64,000 bases of DNA from Pseudomonas gingeri (GCF_013386115.1 NZ_JACAOR010000007.1:24702-88701); one strand, 5' to 3'; shown: positions 27,383 to 37,532, counted from the stretch's first letter. Notes: generated from the sequence alone by a model not told the origin. A program made the numbers and translations.

Positions 27383-30300
27383 TCAGAAATCCCGCTTGTA
27401 GAAGATATCCAGCGAACTCGCCACGCCACTCGCCGCCTCCAGGTACACGCGCTTGCTCAGCAGGTAGCGCAAGGCAATGGTATTGGCGGGTTCGAACACG
27501 CCTACGCCGTAACGCAGGCTGAGCTTTTCGGTGATCTTGCCGCTGGCCACCACCGCCGTGTTGTTGCCACTGCCCTGGGTATCCAGCTCGAAATCCTGGA
27601 TGCCGAGGTTCTTCGCCAGGTCCGAGGTCACCGACGAACTGCCCATCAGGCCCAACCCCAGGGCGGCCTGGGCGAGCATGTTGTTGTCTTCCCCGGTGGT
27701 GCTCAACGGACGCCCCAGCACCAGGTAGGACAAGGCCTGTTCCTGGCTCATGGCCGGTTCCGAGAAAATCTGCGTGGTCGGTTGCTCGGCGCTGCCGCTC
27801 AGGCGGATCCCGGCGATCACATCGTCGGTCTGGCGGATCGCCTCGATATCCAGGTACGGCTGGTCGACCGGGCCGGCAAACAGCAGGCGCGCGCGGCGGA
27901 TGGTCAGGCGCTGGCCGTAGGCCCGGTAACGTCCGTCATTGAGCCGCAACTCGCCACGGGTATCGAGGTTGTCACCGATATGCACCTGCCCCGCCAGGTT
28001 CGCAGTGAGGCCGAAGCCGCTGAAGCTCAGCTTGTCCTGGCCGACCACGACATCGATGTCCATGGCGATGGCCAGCGGGGTCTTGCCCTCTTCGGTCTGG
28101 TGTCCGACGATCACCGTGTCGTCCGACACCTTGACGGTCGACGGCGGTAACTCGCGCACAGTGATTTCGCCCTTGGGCACCAGGACCTTGCCCACGATCG
28201 CCAGCTTGTCGCCGCGCATGGAAATCTTCAGGTCCGGGGCGACTTCCAGAGTCGCGTAGGGTTCGACGGTCACTGGCAATTGCGCGCCCTTGACCGCGAT
28301 ATCCACCAGCAGCGCGTCAGCCCAGCCGATATGCCCGCCCAGGCTGCCCTGCCCCGACTCGCCGCCCTTCCAGGTGCCGTTGAGCTGCACGTTCTCGCCG
28401 GCGATCTGCGCCTGGATCTGCAGGTCGCTGATCGTGGTTGGCAGTTCCGGCCCCGAGATTTCCCCACCACTGAGGCTCAGGTTGCCGTTGACCTGCGGCG
28501 CCAGCAGGCCACCGGACAAACGTCCGCTGCCGTCCAGGCGCCCGGCCAGTTTCTCGACCATCGGCACGAAAGGCCGGATCACGGTGAGGTCGAGCCCGCC
28601 GAGACGAAAATCGCCACTCAGGGGTTTGTTCTTCGCCAGCGGATTGATCTGCGCCTGGAGGGTCAGTTCGCCCAGCTTGCCGCCGCGAAAATCCAGATGG
28701 GTATCGACCCGCCGAGGCGTCAGGTTGCTGGTCAGGCGGAGGGTTTCATAGGGGAAGTCCAGCCACTTGCGGCGCTTCTCGCGGATGCGCAAGGTGCCGC
28801 CACTGGCGTCGACCACGATCTGGCCTTTCGGCCCGCCCGCCGGCAGGTCCAGTTGCAGGTCGGCGTTGAGCCGGCCCTGCCAGGCGAAATCCCGGGGCAT
28901 CCACTGCGCCAGGCTTTCCAGGGGGAATTGCTTGAGGTGATAACGCAATTTGGGCTCTGGCATCAGGCGCTGGTCCTCGCCGCACAGGCTGGCGTCGCCG
29001 GACATCCAGCAATGGGCACCAAAGGTCAACCGACCATCGGCCAGCCGCTCCAGTTTCGCCGGGTTCTGCAGTTTCCAGTCCTGGCCGCCGGTCTGCACGT
29101 CGCCCGAGGCCAGGCGGCCGCGCCAGTTGCCCTGGTCCAGCGTACCGTCCAGGCCCAGGGCCAGTTTCAGCAGGGGCCCCTGCAGATCCAGTTGCAGTTG
29201 CTGGCGCTTGAGATCGCCCTGACCATTGACCAGCAGGTTGCCCAGGTCGGTTTCCCCGAGCTTGATCGCGTTACCTTTGAGTTCGAGACGGGCGCGCTGG
29301 GCGTCGTCGAGGTTGGCTTCGAGGCTGAGGCTCTGCAGGCGGTTGTCGGCGAACACCAGTTGCTGCCCTTGCAGGCTGACCTTGCCCTGGGGCGCCCTGA
29401 GGCTGCCGGCGAGATCGACCCGCCCCTTGAACTGTCCGCGCAACTGCGGCCAGAGCTGGCCGAGACGCGGCATATCGAGGTCGAGCTGGCCGGCCAGGCG
29501 CTGTTGCAGGCTGCCGTTGCCGGTGATGCGGTTGTCCCCCAGGCGAATATCCAGGGCGCCGAGATTCCACTGCTCGCCGGTCCCGGCCGCCTTGGCCTGG
29601 AGCACCGCCGGTTGCCCGCGCAGCCGGCCCTTGAGATCGAGATCGGCCGCGAGGTCGAGTTGCCCGTTCTTGAACTGCCCCTTGCTGCGCAACGGCCCGG
29701 CCAGGGTGCCGGGCAGTTCCGCCAGCCAGTAAGCCGGGTTGAGCGCACTGAGGTCCAGCGCGGTATCCCAGGCCACGCCGTCGGCAAACTGCAACTTCAG
29801 GTAACCGCTGGCCTTGCCCTGCCCCGCCGTCAGTTCGAATTGCGGCAGGGCGATCTGCTGCAGGTCGCCGCTGAACGGGCTGAGCAGGTTGAAGCGGCCC
29901 GCTGGCCCGTCGAGGTCAGCCTTGAAATTGCCCAGGTAGTTGCCGTCGGTGTAATGCACTTCGCCGATAAAGGTCCGCGCCTTGACCGCCGGTTCATCGA
30001 TCAGCGGATACAGCCGATGCCAGGGGAAATCCAGCCAGTCGACATTGGCGTCGGCACTGAAGCCCTGGTGCCAGTCCAGTTGCCCGCTGACCTTGAGGCG
30101 CTGGTCGGCACTGGCCGTCAGGTCCAGCGCGGCGATCTGCGCGCCGTTGGCATCGACCCGGCCTTGCAGCGCCAGGCCGATCGGCCCCTGCTCGGCCGGC
30201 AGGGTCGCCTGTCCCTGCAACTGGTAGCCGTTCTTCAGGTCGCCGTTGCCGGTCAGTTCCAGCTGATTGAGTTGCAGGGTATCCGGCAGGTCGGCGCTGG

Positions 30301-31057
30301 CCTTGAAGCCGTCGGCGGTGATCTTCACCCGCGCCGGCAGGTTTTCCGCCAGGGCCTGCAACTCCCCCGTCAGTTGCCCTTGCAGGTAACCGCTGCTGTC
30401 GGCCTTGAGTCGCAAGGTCTTGAGCAGGTCGCCCTGGATATCCAGGGCCAGCGACCACGGCGTGGCGCCGGGTGCCGGCAGCAGCAACTTGCCCCGCAGC
30501 GCCAGTGGCCAGTTACCGGTCGGCTGCAATTGCCCGTACAGTTCCAGGTTCAGGTCATCGCGTTGCAGGTGCAGGGTGTCGATCTGCAGACCGTTGTCCG
30601 CCCAGCGCGCCGCCAGTTGCAACGCCTTGAACTGCTCGCTGCCATCCAGCAGGAGACTGCCGATCCGCACCTGCCCCAGGCGAATCGCCACGGGCAATTT
30701 CAGCTCGGGCAAGGTCAGCGGCCCGCTGCTGGTTTGCTCGCCCGGCGCGAAGTGCAGCTCGACCCGCTCGACATCCAGTTGATCGATACACAGGTTCAAC
30801 CGCGCCAGGCACGGCAGCGACCAGTCGAAGCGCGGCTGCAGCAGCTCGACCTTGCTGCCGTCCTGCTGCCAGAGCAGGTGATCGGCACTCCATTGCCCGC
30901 CGAGACGCCCCTGGAAATTCTCCACGCTCAAGCCCGGCACCTGGGCCAGCGCCCAACGGCTGCCGGACTGGGTCCCCAGCACCAGCCCCAGCAGCGCCGC
31001 CACGAGCAGCAGGACGGCGAGGAACACCAGGCCGGCGATTTTCAAACCACGCTTCAC
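27383..31057 (-). CDS. tamB: Translocation and assembly module inner-membrane component TamB
   Basis: Predicted 1224 aa protein anchored in the inner membrane by one N-terminal helix (LVFLAVLLLVAALLGLVLGT). A long repetitive beta-helical periplasmic region follows, ending in the conserved DUF490/TamB domain (RGELRLNDGRYRAYGQRLTI, then RARLLFAGPVDQPYLDIEA). The end AxSRYLLSKRVYLEAxSG-like segment and the terminal Phe are those expected for TamA/outer-membrane contact. With TamA it supports assembly of some outer-membrane proteins and phospholipid transport. The start is GTG at 31057, overlapping the tamA stop as GTGA. Confidence 0.93.
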   Translation of the reverse strand: MKRGLKIAGLVFLAVLLLVAALLGLVLGTQSGSRWALAQVPGLSVENFQGRLGGQWSADHLLWQQDGSKVELLQPRFDWSLPCLARLNLCIDQLDVERVELHFAPGEQTSSGPLTLPELKLPVAIRLGQVRIGSLLLDGSEQFKALQLAARWADNGLQIDTLHLQRDDLNLELYGQLQPTGNWPLALRGKLLLPAPGATPWSLALDIQGDLLKTLRLKADSSGYLQGQLTGELQALAENLPARVKITADGFKASADLPDTLQLNQLELTGNGDLKNGYQLQGQATLPAEQGPIGLALQGRVDANGAQIAALDLTASADQRLKVSGQLDWHQGFSADANVDWLDFPWHRLYPLIDEPAVKARTFIGEVHYTDGNYLGNFKADLDGPAGRFNLLSPFSGDLQQIALPQFELTAGQGKASGYLKLQFADGVAWDTALDLSALNPAYWLAELPGTLAGPLRSKGQFKNGQLDLAADLDLKGRLRGQPAVLQAKAAGTGEQWNLGALDIRLGDNRITGNGSLQQRLAGQLDLDMPRLGQLWPQLRGQFKGRVDLAGSLRAPQGKVSLQGQQLVFADNRLQSLSLEANLDDAQRARLELKGNAIKLGETDLGNLLVNGQGDLKRQQLQLDLQGPLLKLALGLDGTLDQGNWRGRLASGDVQTGGQDWKLQNPAKLERLADGRLTFGAHCWMSGDASLCGEDQRLMPEPKLRYHLKQFPLESLAQWMPRDFAWQGRLNADLQLDLPAGGPKGQIVVDASGGTLRIREKRRKWLDFPYETLRLTSNLTPRRVDTHLDFRGGKLGELTLQAQINPLAKNKPLSGDFRLGGLDLTVIRPFVPMVEKLAGRLDGSGRLSGGLLAPQVNGNLSLSGGEISGPELPTTISDLQIQAQIAGENVQLNGTWKGGESGQGSLGGHIGWADALLVDIAVKGAQLPVTVEPYATLEVAPDLKISMRGDKLAIVGKVLVPKGEITVRELPPSTVKVSDDTVIVGHQTEEGKTPLAIAMDIDVVVGQDKLSFSGFGLTANLAGQVHIGDNLDTRGELRLNDGRYRAYGQRLTIRRARLLFAGPVDQPYLDIEAIRQTDDVIAGIRLSGSAEQPTTQIFSEPAMSQEQALSYLVLGRPLSTTGEDNNMLAQAALGLGLMGSSSVTSDLAKNLGIQDFELDTQGSGNNTAVVASGKITEKLSLRYGVGVFEPANTIALRYLLSKRVYLEAASGVASSLDIFYKRDF

Positions 31058-32781
31058 AGCTCAGGCCCCATTGAAAAGTGCAAACGGATACCGCCGGGAT
31101 CATCCAGCGCATGGGCCAGGTCAAGACGGATCGGACCAACCGGCGAAACCCAGCGCACGCCGATGCCGACGCCGGTCTTGAGGCTGGGAAAGTCCAGGGT
31201 ATTGAACGAATTGCCCTGGTCGACAAAGGTCGCGATGCGCCACTTGTCAGCCACGGAATACTGGTACTCGAGACTGCCGGCCACCATGTAGCGGCCACCG
31301 ATCCGATCGCCCTGGTCGTTTTCCGGGGACAGGCTCTGGTATTCGTAGCCGCGCACGCTCTGGTCGCCACCGGCAAAGAAGCGCAAGGACGGTGGCACCG
31401 ACTTGTAGCCGTTGGTGGCGCTGCCGCCGAATTGCACCCGACCGAGGAAACGGTGCTTGTCCAGGACCGTCGTCAGCCCCTTGAGCATGGCGGTGCCGTA
31501 CAACAGGTTGTTGTCCGAGCCCAGGCCCTCCTTGGCGACCTTGGCATCGAACTGCAGGCGATAGCCGTCATGCGGGTCGATGCGGTTGTCGCTACGCAGG
31601 TACGAGTAGCTGACACCCGGCATCAGCAAGGTACTCAGGCCGGAGTCATCGCCCAGGCGATACTCTTCGCGCTGCCATTTCAACGAGATCACCCGCTGCC
31701 AGCCGCTGGGCAGCTTGCTGTGCCATTCCGGGCCGACGGTGAGCAGCTTGCTCAGGCTGTCGGTGTTGGCCAGTTCTTCATATTGATAGCCGGCCGCCCA
31801 GCGCAGCTTGTCGGTCAGTGGCGGATCCAGCGGATGGTCGTACCAGATGCCGACGTTCTGCCGCGGCGCGGAGATTTCGCTTTCGATACCGTAGCTGTCA
31901 CCCTCGCCATTGACCCAGTGGCGGGTCCAGTTGGCCTTGCCCCGCGGGCCGACGTCGGTCGAATAGCCAAGGCCCAGGCCCATGGTGCGCGGCTTGCGGG
32001 TCTGCAACTGGACCTCCACCGGAATCACCCGGGCCGTGGCGGCGGTCGGTGCGGCGTCCACCCGCACACCCTCGAAGTAACCACTCGATTGCAGGGCCTG
32101 GTTGAGTTCGGCGATCAGCTCGGAGTCGTACGGGGTATCGGGCTTGAATGGCACCATGCGTTGCAACAGGTCATCGTCGAACGGCGTGTCACCGGCGAAA
32201 TGCACATGGCCCAGGGCATAACGCGGGCCGCTGTCGTAGACCAGTTCGATATCGGCGACACCGGCCTGCGGGTCGACCAGGAGTTTCTGCGCGGTAAAGC
32301 GTCCGCTGAAGAAACCGTAGCGCGAGGCCTGGTTCTGGATCAGTCGCTTGGCGTCTTCGTAATGACCATGATTGAGCACGGCGCCGGGCTTGAGCGTATC
32401 GCTGCGCGGCACGCGGAATGCCTTCAGGCTGGTGGCCGGCCCCTCGATGCGCACGGTCACATTGCGCAGGCGCACCGGTTCGCCGGGGTCGATGGTGAGG
32501 ATCAGGCGCGGCGTCTTGCCGCCCTCGACCTCGGTTTCTATCCGCGGCTGGTAGTAGCCCAGGGCCTGGGCGGCTTTTCGCGCCTGCTCCTCGGCCCCCC
32601 GGCTGAAACGCTCGAGCCCACGCTCGCCACGATTGCCGAGGCTACCGATGTAACCTTCCACATTGGACTTCAACTCATCGTTGGCCGGTTTGACCCGAAC
32701 ATCGAGTTCACTTTGTGCCAGCGCCGTCATGCTGCACAAAAGCAGGAGCAAGCCGCTGGTGAATCTTCCTGAAAACGTCAT
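31054..32781 (-). CDS. tamA: Outer-membrane assembly protein TamA (Omp85 family)
   Basis: Predicted 575 aa outer-membrane protein. Signal peptide MTFSGRFTSGLLLLLCSMTALAQ, three POTRA domains (about residues 30-260) and an Omp85-type 16-strand barrel. Barrel motifs include FAGGDQSVRGYEYQ, the loop-6 VRGY signature, and the C-terminal strand IRLHFSMGPEL. The ATG at 32781 was chosen because it gives a clean signal peptide; a slightly longer start exists. Coupled to tamB by a 4-bp overlap, as is usual. Confidence 0.93.
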   Translation of the reverse strand: MTFSGRFTSGLLLLLCSMTALAQSELDVRVKPANDELKSNVEGYIGSLGNRGERGLERFSRGAEEQARKAAQALGYYQPRIETEVEGGKTPRLILTIDPGEPVRLRNVTVRIEGPATSLKAFRVPRSDTLKPGAVLNHGHYEDAKRLIQNQASRYGFFSGRFTAQKLLVDPQAGVADIELVYDSGPRYALGHVHFAGDTPFDDDLLQRMVPFKPDTPYDSELIAELNQALQSSGYFEGVRVDAAPTAATARVIPVEVQLQTRKPRTMGLGLGYSTDVGPRGKANWTRHWVNGEGDSYGIESEISAPRQNVGIWYDHPLDPPLTDKLRWAAGYQYEELANTDSLSKLLTVGPEWHSKLPSGWQRVISLKWQREEYRLGDDSGLSTLLMPGVSYSYLRSDNRIDPHDGYRLQFDAKVAKEGLGSDNNLLYGTAMLKGLTTVLDKHRFLGRVQFGGSATNGYKSVPPSLRFFAGGDQSVRGYEYQSLSPENDQGDRIGGRYMVAGSLEYQYSVADKWRIATFVDQGNSFNTLDFPSLKTGVGIGVRWVSPVGPIRLDLAHALDDPGGIRLHFSMGPEL

Positions 32782-32845
32782 AAGCGCGGATGCTACCACG
32801 GGCTGGGGACCGTCATAGAACCCCGTCCGGGGTTAAAGTTCGCAC

Positions 32846-33496
32846 TCAAGCCATTGCTGTTTGTAACACCTGCGGGTTGGCGTGATAGAACACATGTTCC
32901 AGGATCGGCCCTACCGCCACTTCGCCGATCTCCTCATAGCCCTGGCGCTTGTAGAACTCCAGGTAGCGCGGATTGCCGGTATCGAGGATGACGCCTTCGG
33001 AGTGTTCGTCCTCGGCACACCAGTTATGCACCGCCGTCAGCAGTTGCTCGCCGTAGTGCTGGCCCTGGAACTGCGGATGGATCCCCAGCAGCGGCAACAC
33101 GTGCACCGAAGTGGAAGGCACGCAGGCCAGCACCGCCTGGTGATAATCCAGGTAACGCCGGGTGCATTTGAAACCGGTGCTGAGCAGCATGCGCATGCGC
33201 CAGGCCCAGCTCTCGGTGATCCCCAGCCGGCGTTGCGGCGGCGCGATCAGGGCAATACCGATCAGACGGTCGTTGACCAGCAGGCCGATGGCCGGCAGTT
33301 CCTGGAGAAAGTGCTGCTTGACCAGTTCCCGTACCGTGGCGCGGACCCGCTGTTCATAACCCGCGCGCTCGGACTCGAACAGGTAGCCGAAGGTCGGCTC
33401 GTGGCGGTAGGCCTGGTACAGCAAGGAACGGGCTTCGCGTGAATAACCACCGTCCAGCAGGTGAACCTGGGCGATGGTTTCTGAAGTGTCGGGCAT
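32846..33496 (-). CDS. GNAT-family N-acetyltransferase
   Basis: Predicted 216 aa acetyltransferase. Motif A lies in VLPLLGIHPQFQGQHYGEQL (Q-G-Q-H-Y-G in place of the usual Q-G-x-G-x-G), and motif B in GVILDTGNPRYLEFYKRQGY. RBS GGAG precedes the ATG at 33496. It precedes tamA on the same strand with a 65-bp gap. The substrate is unknown. Confidence 0.8.
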   Translation of the reverse strand: MPDTSETIAQVHLLDGGYSREARSLLYQAYRHEPTFGYLFESERAGYEQRVRATVRELVKQHFLQELPAIGLLVNDRLIGIALIAPPQRRLGITESWAWRMRMLLSTGFKCTRRYLDYHQAVLACVPSTSVHVLPLLGIHPQFQGQHYGEQLLTAVHNWCAEDEHSEGVILDTGNPRYLEFYKRQGYEEIGEVAVGPILEHVFYHANPQVLQTAMA

Positions 33497-33688
33497 GACG
33501 GTCGATCTCCCTGAACGCTGCGTGGACGCAGCTTGTTGTTATGTACGAGCGCTGGATGGGCGCGACAGTTCAAAGCGACTGCCGGCAACCTCTCGATAAA
33601 AGACGTTAGCAGCGCATTTGTCCTACCGCCATGCTGGCCGGGATCCGACTTGTCGGCTAGCATCGCTGTTTTGCCAGGACTGCCGCCC

Positions 33689-34501
33689 ATGAAGATCGTC
33701 TCGTTCAACATCAACGGCCTGCGCGCCCGTCCCCATCAGCTGGCGGCGCTGATCGAAAAACACCAGCCGGACGTGATCGGCCTGCAGGAAACCAAGGTTT
33801 CCGACGACCAGTTCCCCCAGGCCGAAGTCGAAGCCCTGGGCTACCACGTGCACTTCCACGGCCAGAAAGGCCATTACGGCGTCGCCCTGCTCTCGCGCCA
33901 GGCGCCATTGAGCCTGCACAAGGGCTTCGAGAGCGACGACGAAGAATCGCAGAAACGCTTTATCTGGGGCACCTTCGCCGATGAAAACGGCACCCCGGTG
34001 ACCATCATGAACGGCTATTTCCCCCAGGGCGAAAGCCGCGACCATCCGACCAAGTTCCCGGCCAAGGCGCGCTTCTACGAGGATCTGCAACAGTTGCTGG
34101 AGAGCCGTTTCAGCAATGACACGCCGCTGGTGGTGATGGGCGACATCAATATCTCCCCGGAAGACAACGATATCGGCATCGGTGCCGAGAACGCCAGGCG
34201 CTGGCTGAAAACCGGCAAGTGCAGCTTCCTCCCGGAAGAACGCGAATGGCTGGCGCGCCTGAAGAACTGGGGCCTGGTGGACAGCTTCCGGCACCTGCAC
34301 CCCGAGGTGAACGATCGCTTCAGCTGGTTCGACTACCGCAGCCGCGGCTTCGAGGACGAGCCCAAGCGCGGCCTGCGCATCGACGTGATCATGGCCTCCA
34401 ACGGCCTGCTGTCGCGGGTCAAGGCCGGGGGTGTCGACTACGAACTGCGCGCCATGGAGAAACCGTCGGATCACGCGCCGATCTGGCTGGAACTGGACTG
34501 A
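33689..34501 (+). CDS. xthA: Exodeoxyribonuclease III
   Basis: Predicted 270 aa AP endonuclease and 3'-5' exonuclease of base-excision repair. Metal and catalytic residues are visible: Asn7 ([10 protein letters not shown]), Glu34 (GLQETKV), the Tyr in MNGYFPQGE, Asp/Asn in [14 protein letters not shown], and the C-terminal Asp-His in [11 protein letters not shown]. The length equals that of other Pseudomonas XthA proteins. The ATG at 33689 gives the family start [14 protein letters not shown]; the longer frame upstream is unsupported. Confidence 0.95.
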   Translation: MKIVSFNINGLRARPHQLAALIEKHQPDVIGLQETKVSDDQFPQAEVEALGYHVHFHGQKGHYGVALLSRQAPLSLHKGFESDDEESQKRFIWGTFADENGTPVTIMNGYFPQGESRDHPTKFPAKARFYEDLQQLLESRFSNDTPLVVMGDINISPEDNDIGIGAENARRWLKTGKCSFLPEEREWLARLKNWGLVDSFRHLHPEVNDRFSWFDYRSRGFEDEPKRGLRIDVIMASNGLLSRVKAGGVDYELRAMEKPSDHAPIWLELD

Positions 34502-34530
34502 TCCCCGTTCTCCCAGGCAGTACAAAACCC

Positions 34531-34616
34531 TGCAGGAGCCTGGCTTGCCAGCGATGGCGGCCGAATTGATGATGCAAATCTGACGGGCCTCATCGCCGGC
34601 AAGCCAGCTCCTACAG
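34531..34616. repeat. REP pair (BIME-like)
   Basis: Inverted REP units TGGCTTGCCAGCGATGG and CATCGCCGGCAAGCCAGC with flanking GCAGGAGC and GCTCCTAC, in the gap after xthA. Confidence 0.75.
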
Positions 34617-34725
34617 AGGTTACGGTGTTTTCAAGAAGGGGGGCCGGCCCCCGCCCCATGTCATTTAACTGAAACCTGACTGACTCATTCTCGCAGCACT
34701 TTTGTTGATAAAAGGTGCCGCCCTC

Positions 34726-36060
34726 ATGCTGCGCGCGCTCTCCCTGCTGATATTTTGCGGTCTGACGCCCCTGGCGTCGGCCGCCCTGCCGCCGCCGCCC
34801 GATGACGGCCTGGTGCTGCGTATCCAGGGTTCCAACACCATCGGTGCCAGCCTCGGCCCGGCGCTGGTCAAGGGCTGGCTCGAAGAACAGGGCCTGCGCG
34901 GGGTGCATGACGCGGCCACCGGCAAGGACAACGAGCAACGGCTGCTCGCCACCACCGAGCAGGGTCGGCGGGTCAGCGTGGAAGTCGCCGCCCATGGCTC
35001 CAGCACCGGCTTCGCCGCCCTCAAGGCCGGCACCGCCGACCTCGCTGCCGCTTCCCGGCCGATCAAGGAATCCGAACGCCTGGCCCTGGAACACCTCGGT
35101 GACCTGAAAAGCCCCGAGGCCGAGCAAGTGATCGCCATCGACGGCGTGGCCATCATCCTGCATCCGCAGAACCCGCTGAACCAGCTCGATACCGGGCAAC
35201 TGGCGAAGATCTTCGCCGGTGAAGTGAAAACCTGGGAAGAACTGGGCGGTATCGGCGGAGCGATCCACCTGTATGCCCGCGATGACCAGTCCGGGACCTG
35301 GGACACGTTCAAGGACCTGGTCCTCGCCCGGCGCGGCAAGTCCCTGGCCGTCGGGGCCCGGCGCTTCGAGTCCAGCGAACAGCTGTCGGACGCGGTGAGC
35401 CAGGATCCGGCCGGCATCGGTTTCATCGGCCTGCCCTATGTGCGCCGGGCCAAGGCCGTGGCCATTGTCGACGGTGATTCGCAACCGATGCTGCCGCTCA
35501 ACAGCCTGATCGCCACCGAGGACTATCCGCTGTCACGCCGGCTGTTCTTCTACTTGCCGCCCGACCTGCCCAATCCCTGGGCCCAGTCGCTGGTGCGCTT
35601 TGCCCAGAGCAAGGCCGGACAGGCGATTGTCGCCCGCAGCGGCTTTATCGCCCAGACCGTCCAGGCGATACCGGTACAGGCCAGTGCGCAGATGCCGCCC
35701 GGCTACCAGCAACTGGCGAAACGGGCGCAGCGCCTGTCGGTGAATTTCCGCTTCGAAGAAGGCAGTGCCAGCCTCGACAACAAGGCCCGCCAGGACGTGC
35801 TGCGGGTGCTCGATTACCTGCGCGGCCAGAACAAGCTGCACAAGCGGGTGACACTGGTGGGCTTTGGCGATGCCAAGAACGATCCGCAACGGGCGGCGTT
35901 GCTGTCCAGGCTGCGGGCGATGGCGGTACGCCGGGAACTGCTCAAGGGCGGCGTGGTGTTTCGCGACATCCAGGGCTTCGGCGCACAGATGCCGGTGGCG
36001 GCGAATACCGCCGACGAAGGACGGATCAAGAACCGCCGGGTCGAGGTGTGGGTGTACTGA
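34726..36060 (+). CDS. Phosphate-binding (PstS-like) / OmpA-domain fusion protein
   Basis: Predicted 444 aa periplasmic protein. Signal peptide MLRALSLLIFCGLTPLASA. Residues about 28-310 resemble PstS-type phosphate-binding proteins (LRIQGSNTIG, AHGSSTGFAALKAGTADLAA, DDQSGTWDTFKDLV). Residues about 335-444 form an OmpA-type peptidoglycan-binding domain (VNFRFEEGSASLDNKARQDV, then GRIKNRRVEVWVY). It may bind phosphate or a related anion while tethered to the cell wall, or act as a sensor. No transporter genes are adjacent, so uptake is not shown. The ATG at 34726 follows AAAGGTG and gives the signal peptide. Confidence 0.82.
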   Translation: MLRALSLLIFCGLTPLASAALPPPPDDGLVLRIQGSNTIGASLGPALVKGWLEEQGLRGVHDAATGKDNEQRLLATTEQGRRVSVEVAAHGSSTGFAALKAGTADLAAASRPIKESERLALEHLGDLKSPEAEQVIAIDGVAIILHPQNPLNQLDTGQLAKIFAGEVKTWEELGGIGGAIHLYARDDQSGTWDTFKDLVLARRGKSLAVGARRFESSEQLSDAVSQDPAGIGFIGLPYVRRAKAVAIVDGDSQPMLPLNSLIATEDYPLSRRLFFYLPPDLPNPWAQSLVRFAQSKAGQAIVARSGFIAQTVQAIPVQASAQMPPGYQQLAKRAQRLSVNFRFEEGSASLDNKARQDVLRVLDYLRGQNKLHKRVTLVGFGDAKNDPQRAALLSRLRAMAVRRELLKGGVVFRDIQGFGAQMPVAANTADEGRIKNRRVEVWVY

Positions 36061-36070
36061 GGGATAGGTC

Positions 36071-36197
36071 CTTGCGGGAGGCGGACCTTGCAGGAGACTG
36101 ACCTCATGGGAAGCCGACCTTGTGGGAAGCCGACCTTGTGGGAAGCCGACCTTACAGGAGACTGAGCTTGTGAGAAGCCCACCTTGTGGGAGCCGGC
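36071..36197. repeat. Tandem array of eight 16-bp units
   Basis: Eight head-to-tail copies with an exact 16-bp period; the best unit is CTTGTGGGAAGCCGAC (36119-36134 and 36135-36150 identical). Units 2 and 6 share an alternative form with AGGAGACTGA. The last unit runs into the REP element GGAGCCGGCTTGCCGGCGAT, so the array looks like an amplified REP flank. Confidence 0.85.
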
Positions 36198-36270
36198 TTG
36201 CCGGCGATGAGGCCCTCAAGACAGGCCTTGCCCTCACGGACCTCATCGCTGGCAAGCCAGCTCCTGCAGG
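36183..36270. repeat. REP pair
   Basis: Inverted REP units GCCGGCTTGCCGGCGATGAG and CTCATCGCTGGCAAGCCAGC between convergent gene ends. The first unit overlaps the last copy of the 16-bp tandem array. Confidence 0.75.
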
Positions 36271-36302
36271 GGACCGGGCTCACCCCGGCAGCGGTGTGAG
36301 AT

Positions 36303-37532
36303 TCAGCGCTCCGAACGCATCATCTCCCGTGGCACATACTTGCCGATCTCGAACTTGCCGATCGCCGCGCGGTGCACTTCGTCCGGACCGTCGGCCAGGC
36401 GCAGGGTGCGCTGCATCGCATACATGTAGGCCAGCGGGAAGTCATTCGAGACCCCGGCCCCGCCGTGGATCTGGATCGCGCGGTCGATCACCTTCAGGGC
36501 CACGTTCGGCGCCACCACCTTGATCTGGGCGATTTCGCTTTTCGCCACCTTGTTGCCGACGGTGTCCATCATGTACGCCGCCTTCAGGGTCAACAGGCGG
36601 GCCATGTCGATCTCCATCCGCGAGTCGGCGATCTTGTCGATATTGCCGCCCAGGCGCGCCAGCGGCTTGCCGAACGCGGTACGGTTGACCGAGCGCCTGC
36701 ACATCAGCTCCAGCGCCCGCTCCGCCATGCCGATGGAACGCATGCAGTGGTGGATCCGGCCCGGGCCAAGGCGCCCCTGGGCAATCTCGAAGCCCCGCCC
36801 CTCGCCCAGCAGCACGTTCTCATAGGGCACCCGCACGTTCTCGAACAACACTTCGGCATGGCCGTGGGGGGCATCGTCGTAACCGAACACTGGCAGCGGA
36901 CGGAGGATCTTCACACCCGGTGCATCCACCGGCACCAGGATCATCGAGTGCTGCTGGTGACGCGGCGCGTCCGGGTTGCTCAGGCCCATGAAGATCAGGA
37001 TCTTGCAGCGCGGATCGCAGGCGCCGGAGGTCCACCATTTCTTGCCGTTGATCACCCACTCGTCGCCATCGCGCACGGCCCGGGCGGCCATGTTGGTGGC
37101 ATCCGACGAGGCGACATCGGGCTCGGTCATGGCGAACGCCGAGCGGATCTCGCCGCGCAGCAGCGGTTCGAGCCAGCGCTGTTTCTGTTCTTCATTGGCA
37201 TAGCGCACCAGCACTTCCATGTTGCCGGTATCCGGCGCCGAGCAGTTGAACGGCTCCGGGCCCAGCAAGGAGCGGCCCATGATTTCCGCCAGGGGCGCAT
37301 ATTCCAGGTTGGTCAGGCCGGCGCCCAGTTCGGACTCCGGCAGGAACAGGTTCCACAGGCCCTCGGCCTTGGCCCGTGCCTTGAGCTCTTCCATGATCGC
37401 GGTGGGCTGCCAGCGATCGCCTTCGGCGACCTGGCGTTCGAACACCGGTTCGGCCGGATACACATAAGCGTCCATGAACGCGGTCACACGTTCACGCAAT
37501 TCCTGAACCTTGGGCGAATAGGCGAAATCCAT
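36303..37532 (-). CDS. Acyl-CoA dehydrogenase
   Basis: Predicted 409 aa FAD enzyme that introduces a double bond into an acyl-CoA. Acyl-CoA dehydrogenase signatures: [20 protein letters not shown] in the middle domain, [20 protein letters not shown], and [19 protein letters not shown] near the C-terminus. The sequence resembles the ACAD10/11-like long-chain branch more than the short-chain branch. RBS AAGGT precedes the ATG at 37532. Divergent from a LysR gene, its likely regulator. The substrate chain is not known. Confidence 0.88.
   Translation of the reverse strand: MDFAYSPKVQELRERVTAFMDAYVYPAEPVFERQVAEGDRWQPTAIMEELKARAKAEGLWNLFLPESELGAGLTNLEYAPLAEIMGRSLLGPEPFNCSAPDTGNMEVLVRYANEEQKQRWLEPLLRGEIRSAFAMTEPDVASSDATNMAARAVRDGDEWVINGKKWWTSGACDPRCKILIFMGLSNPDAPRHQQHSMILVPVDAPGVKILRPLPVFGYDDAPHGHAEVLFENVRVPYENVLLGEGRGFEIAQGRLGPGRIHHCMRSIGMAERALELMCRRSVNRTAFGKPLARLGGNIDKIADSRMEIDMARLLTLKAAYMMDTVGNKVAKSEIAQIKVVAPNVALKVIDRAIQIHGGAGVSNDFPLAYMYAMQRTLRLADGPDEVHRAAIGKFEIGKYVPREMMRSER

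Noticed and set aside
28280..31291. Long open frame (over 1000 codons) on the plus strand opposite tamB, and similar long frames opposite the toxin-like genes, pvdQ and the NEL genes
   Set aside because: High-GC genes leave long antisense frames. The encoded sequences are Gln/Arg/His/Leu-rich with no recognisable domain, while the opposite strand encodes clear families.
36071..36197. Short regular repeats considered as a CRISPR array
   Set aside because: The units are directly adjacent with no spacers, only 16 bp long, and no cas genes are present.
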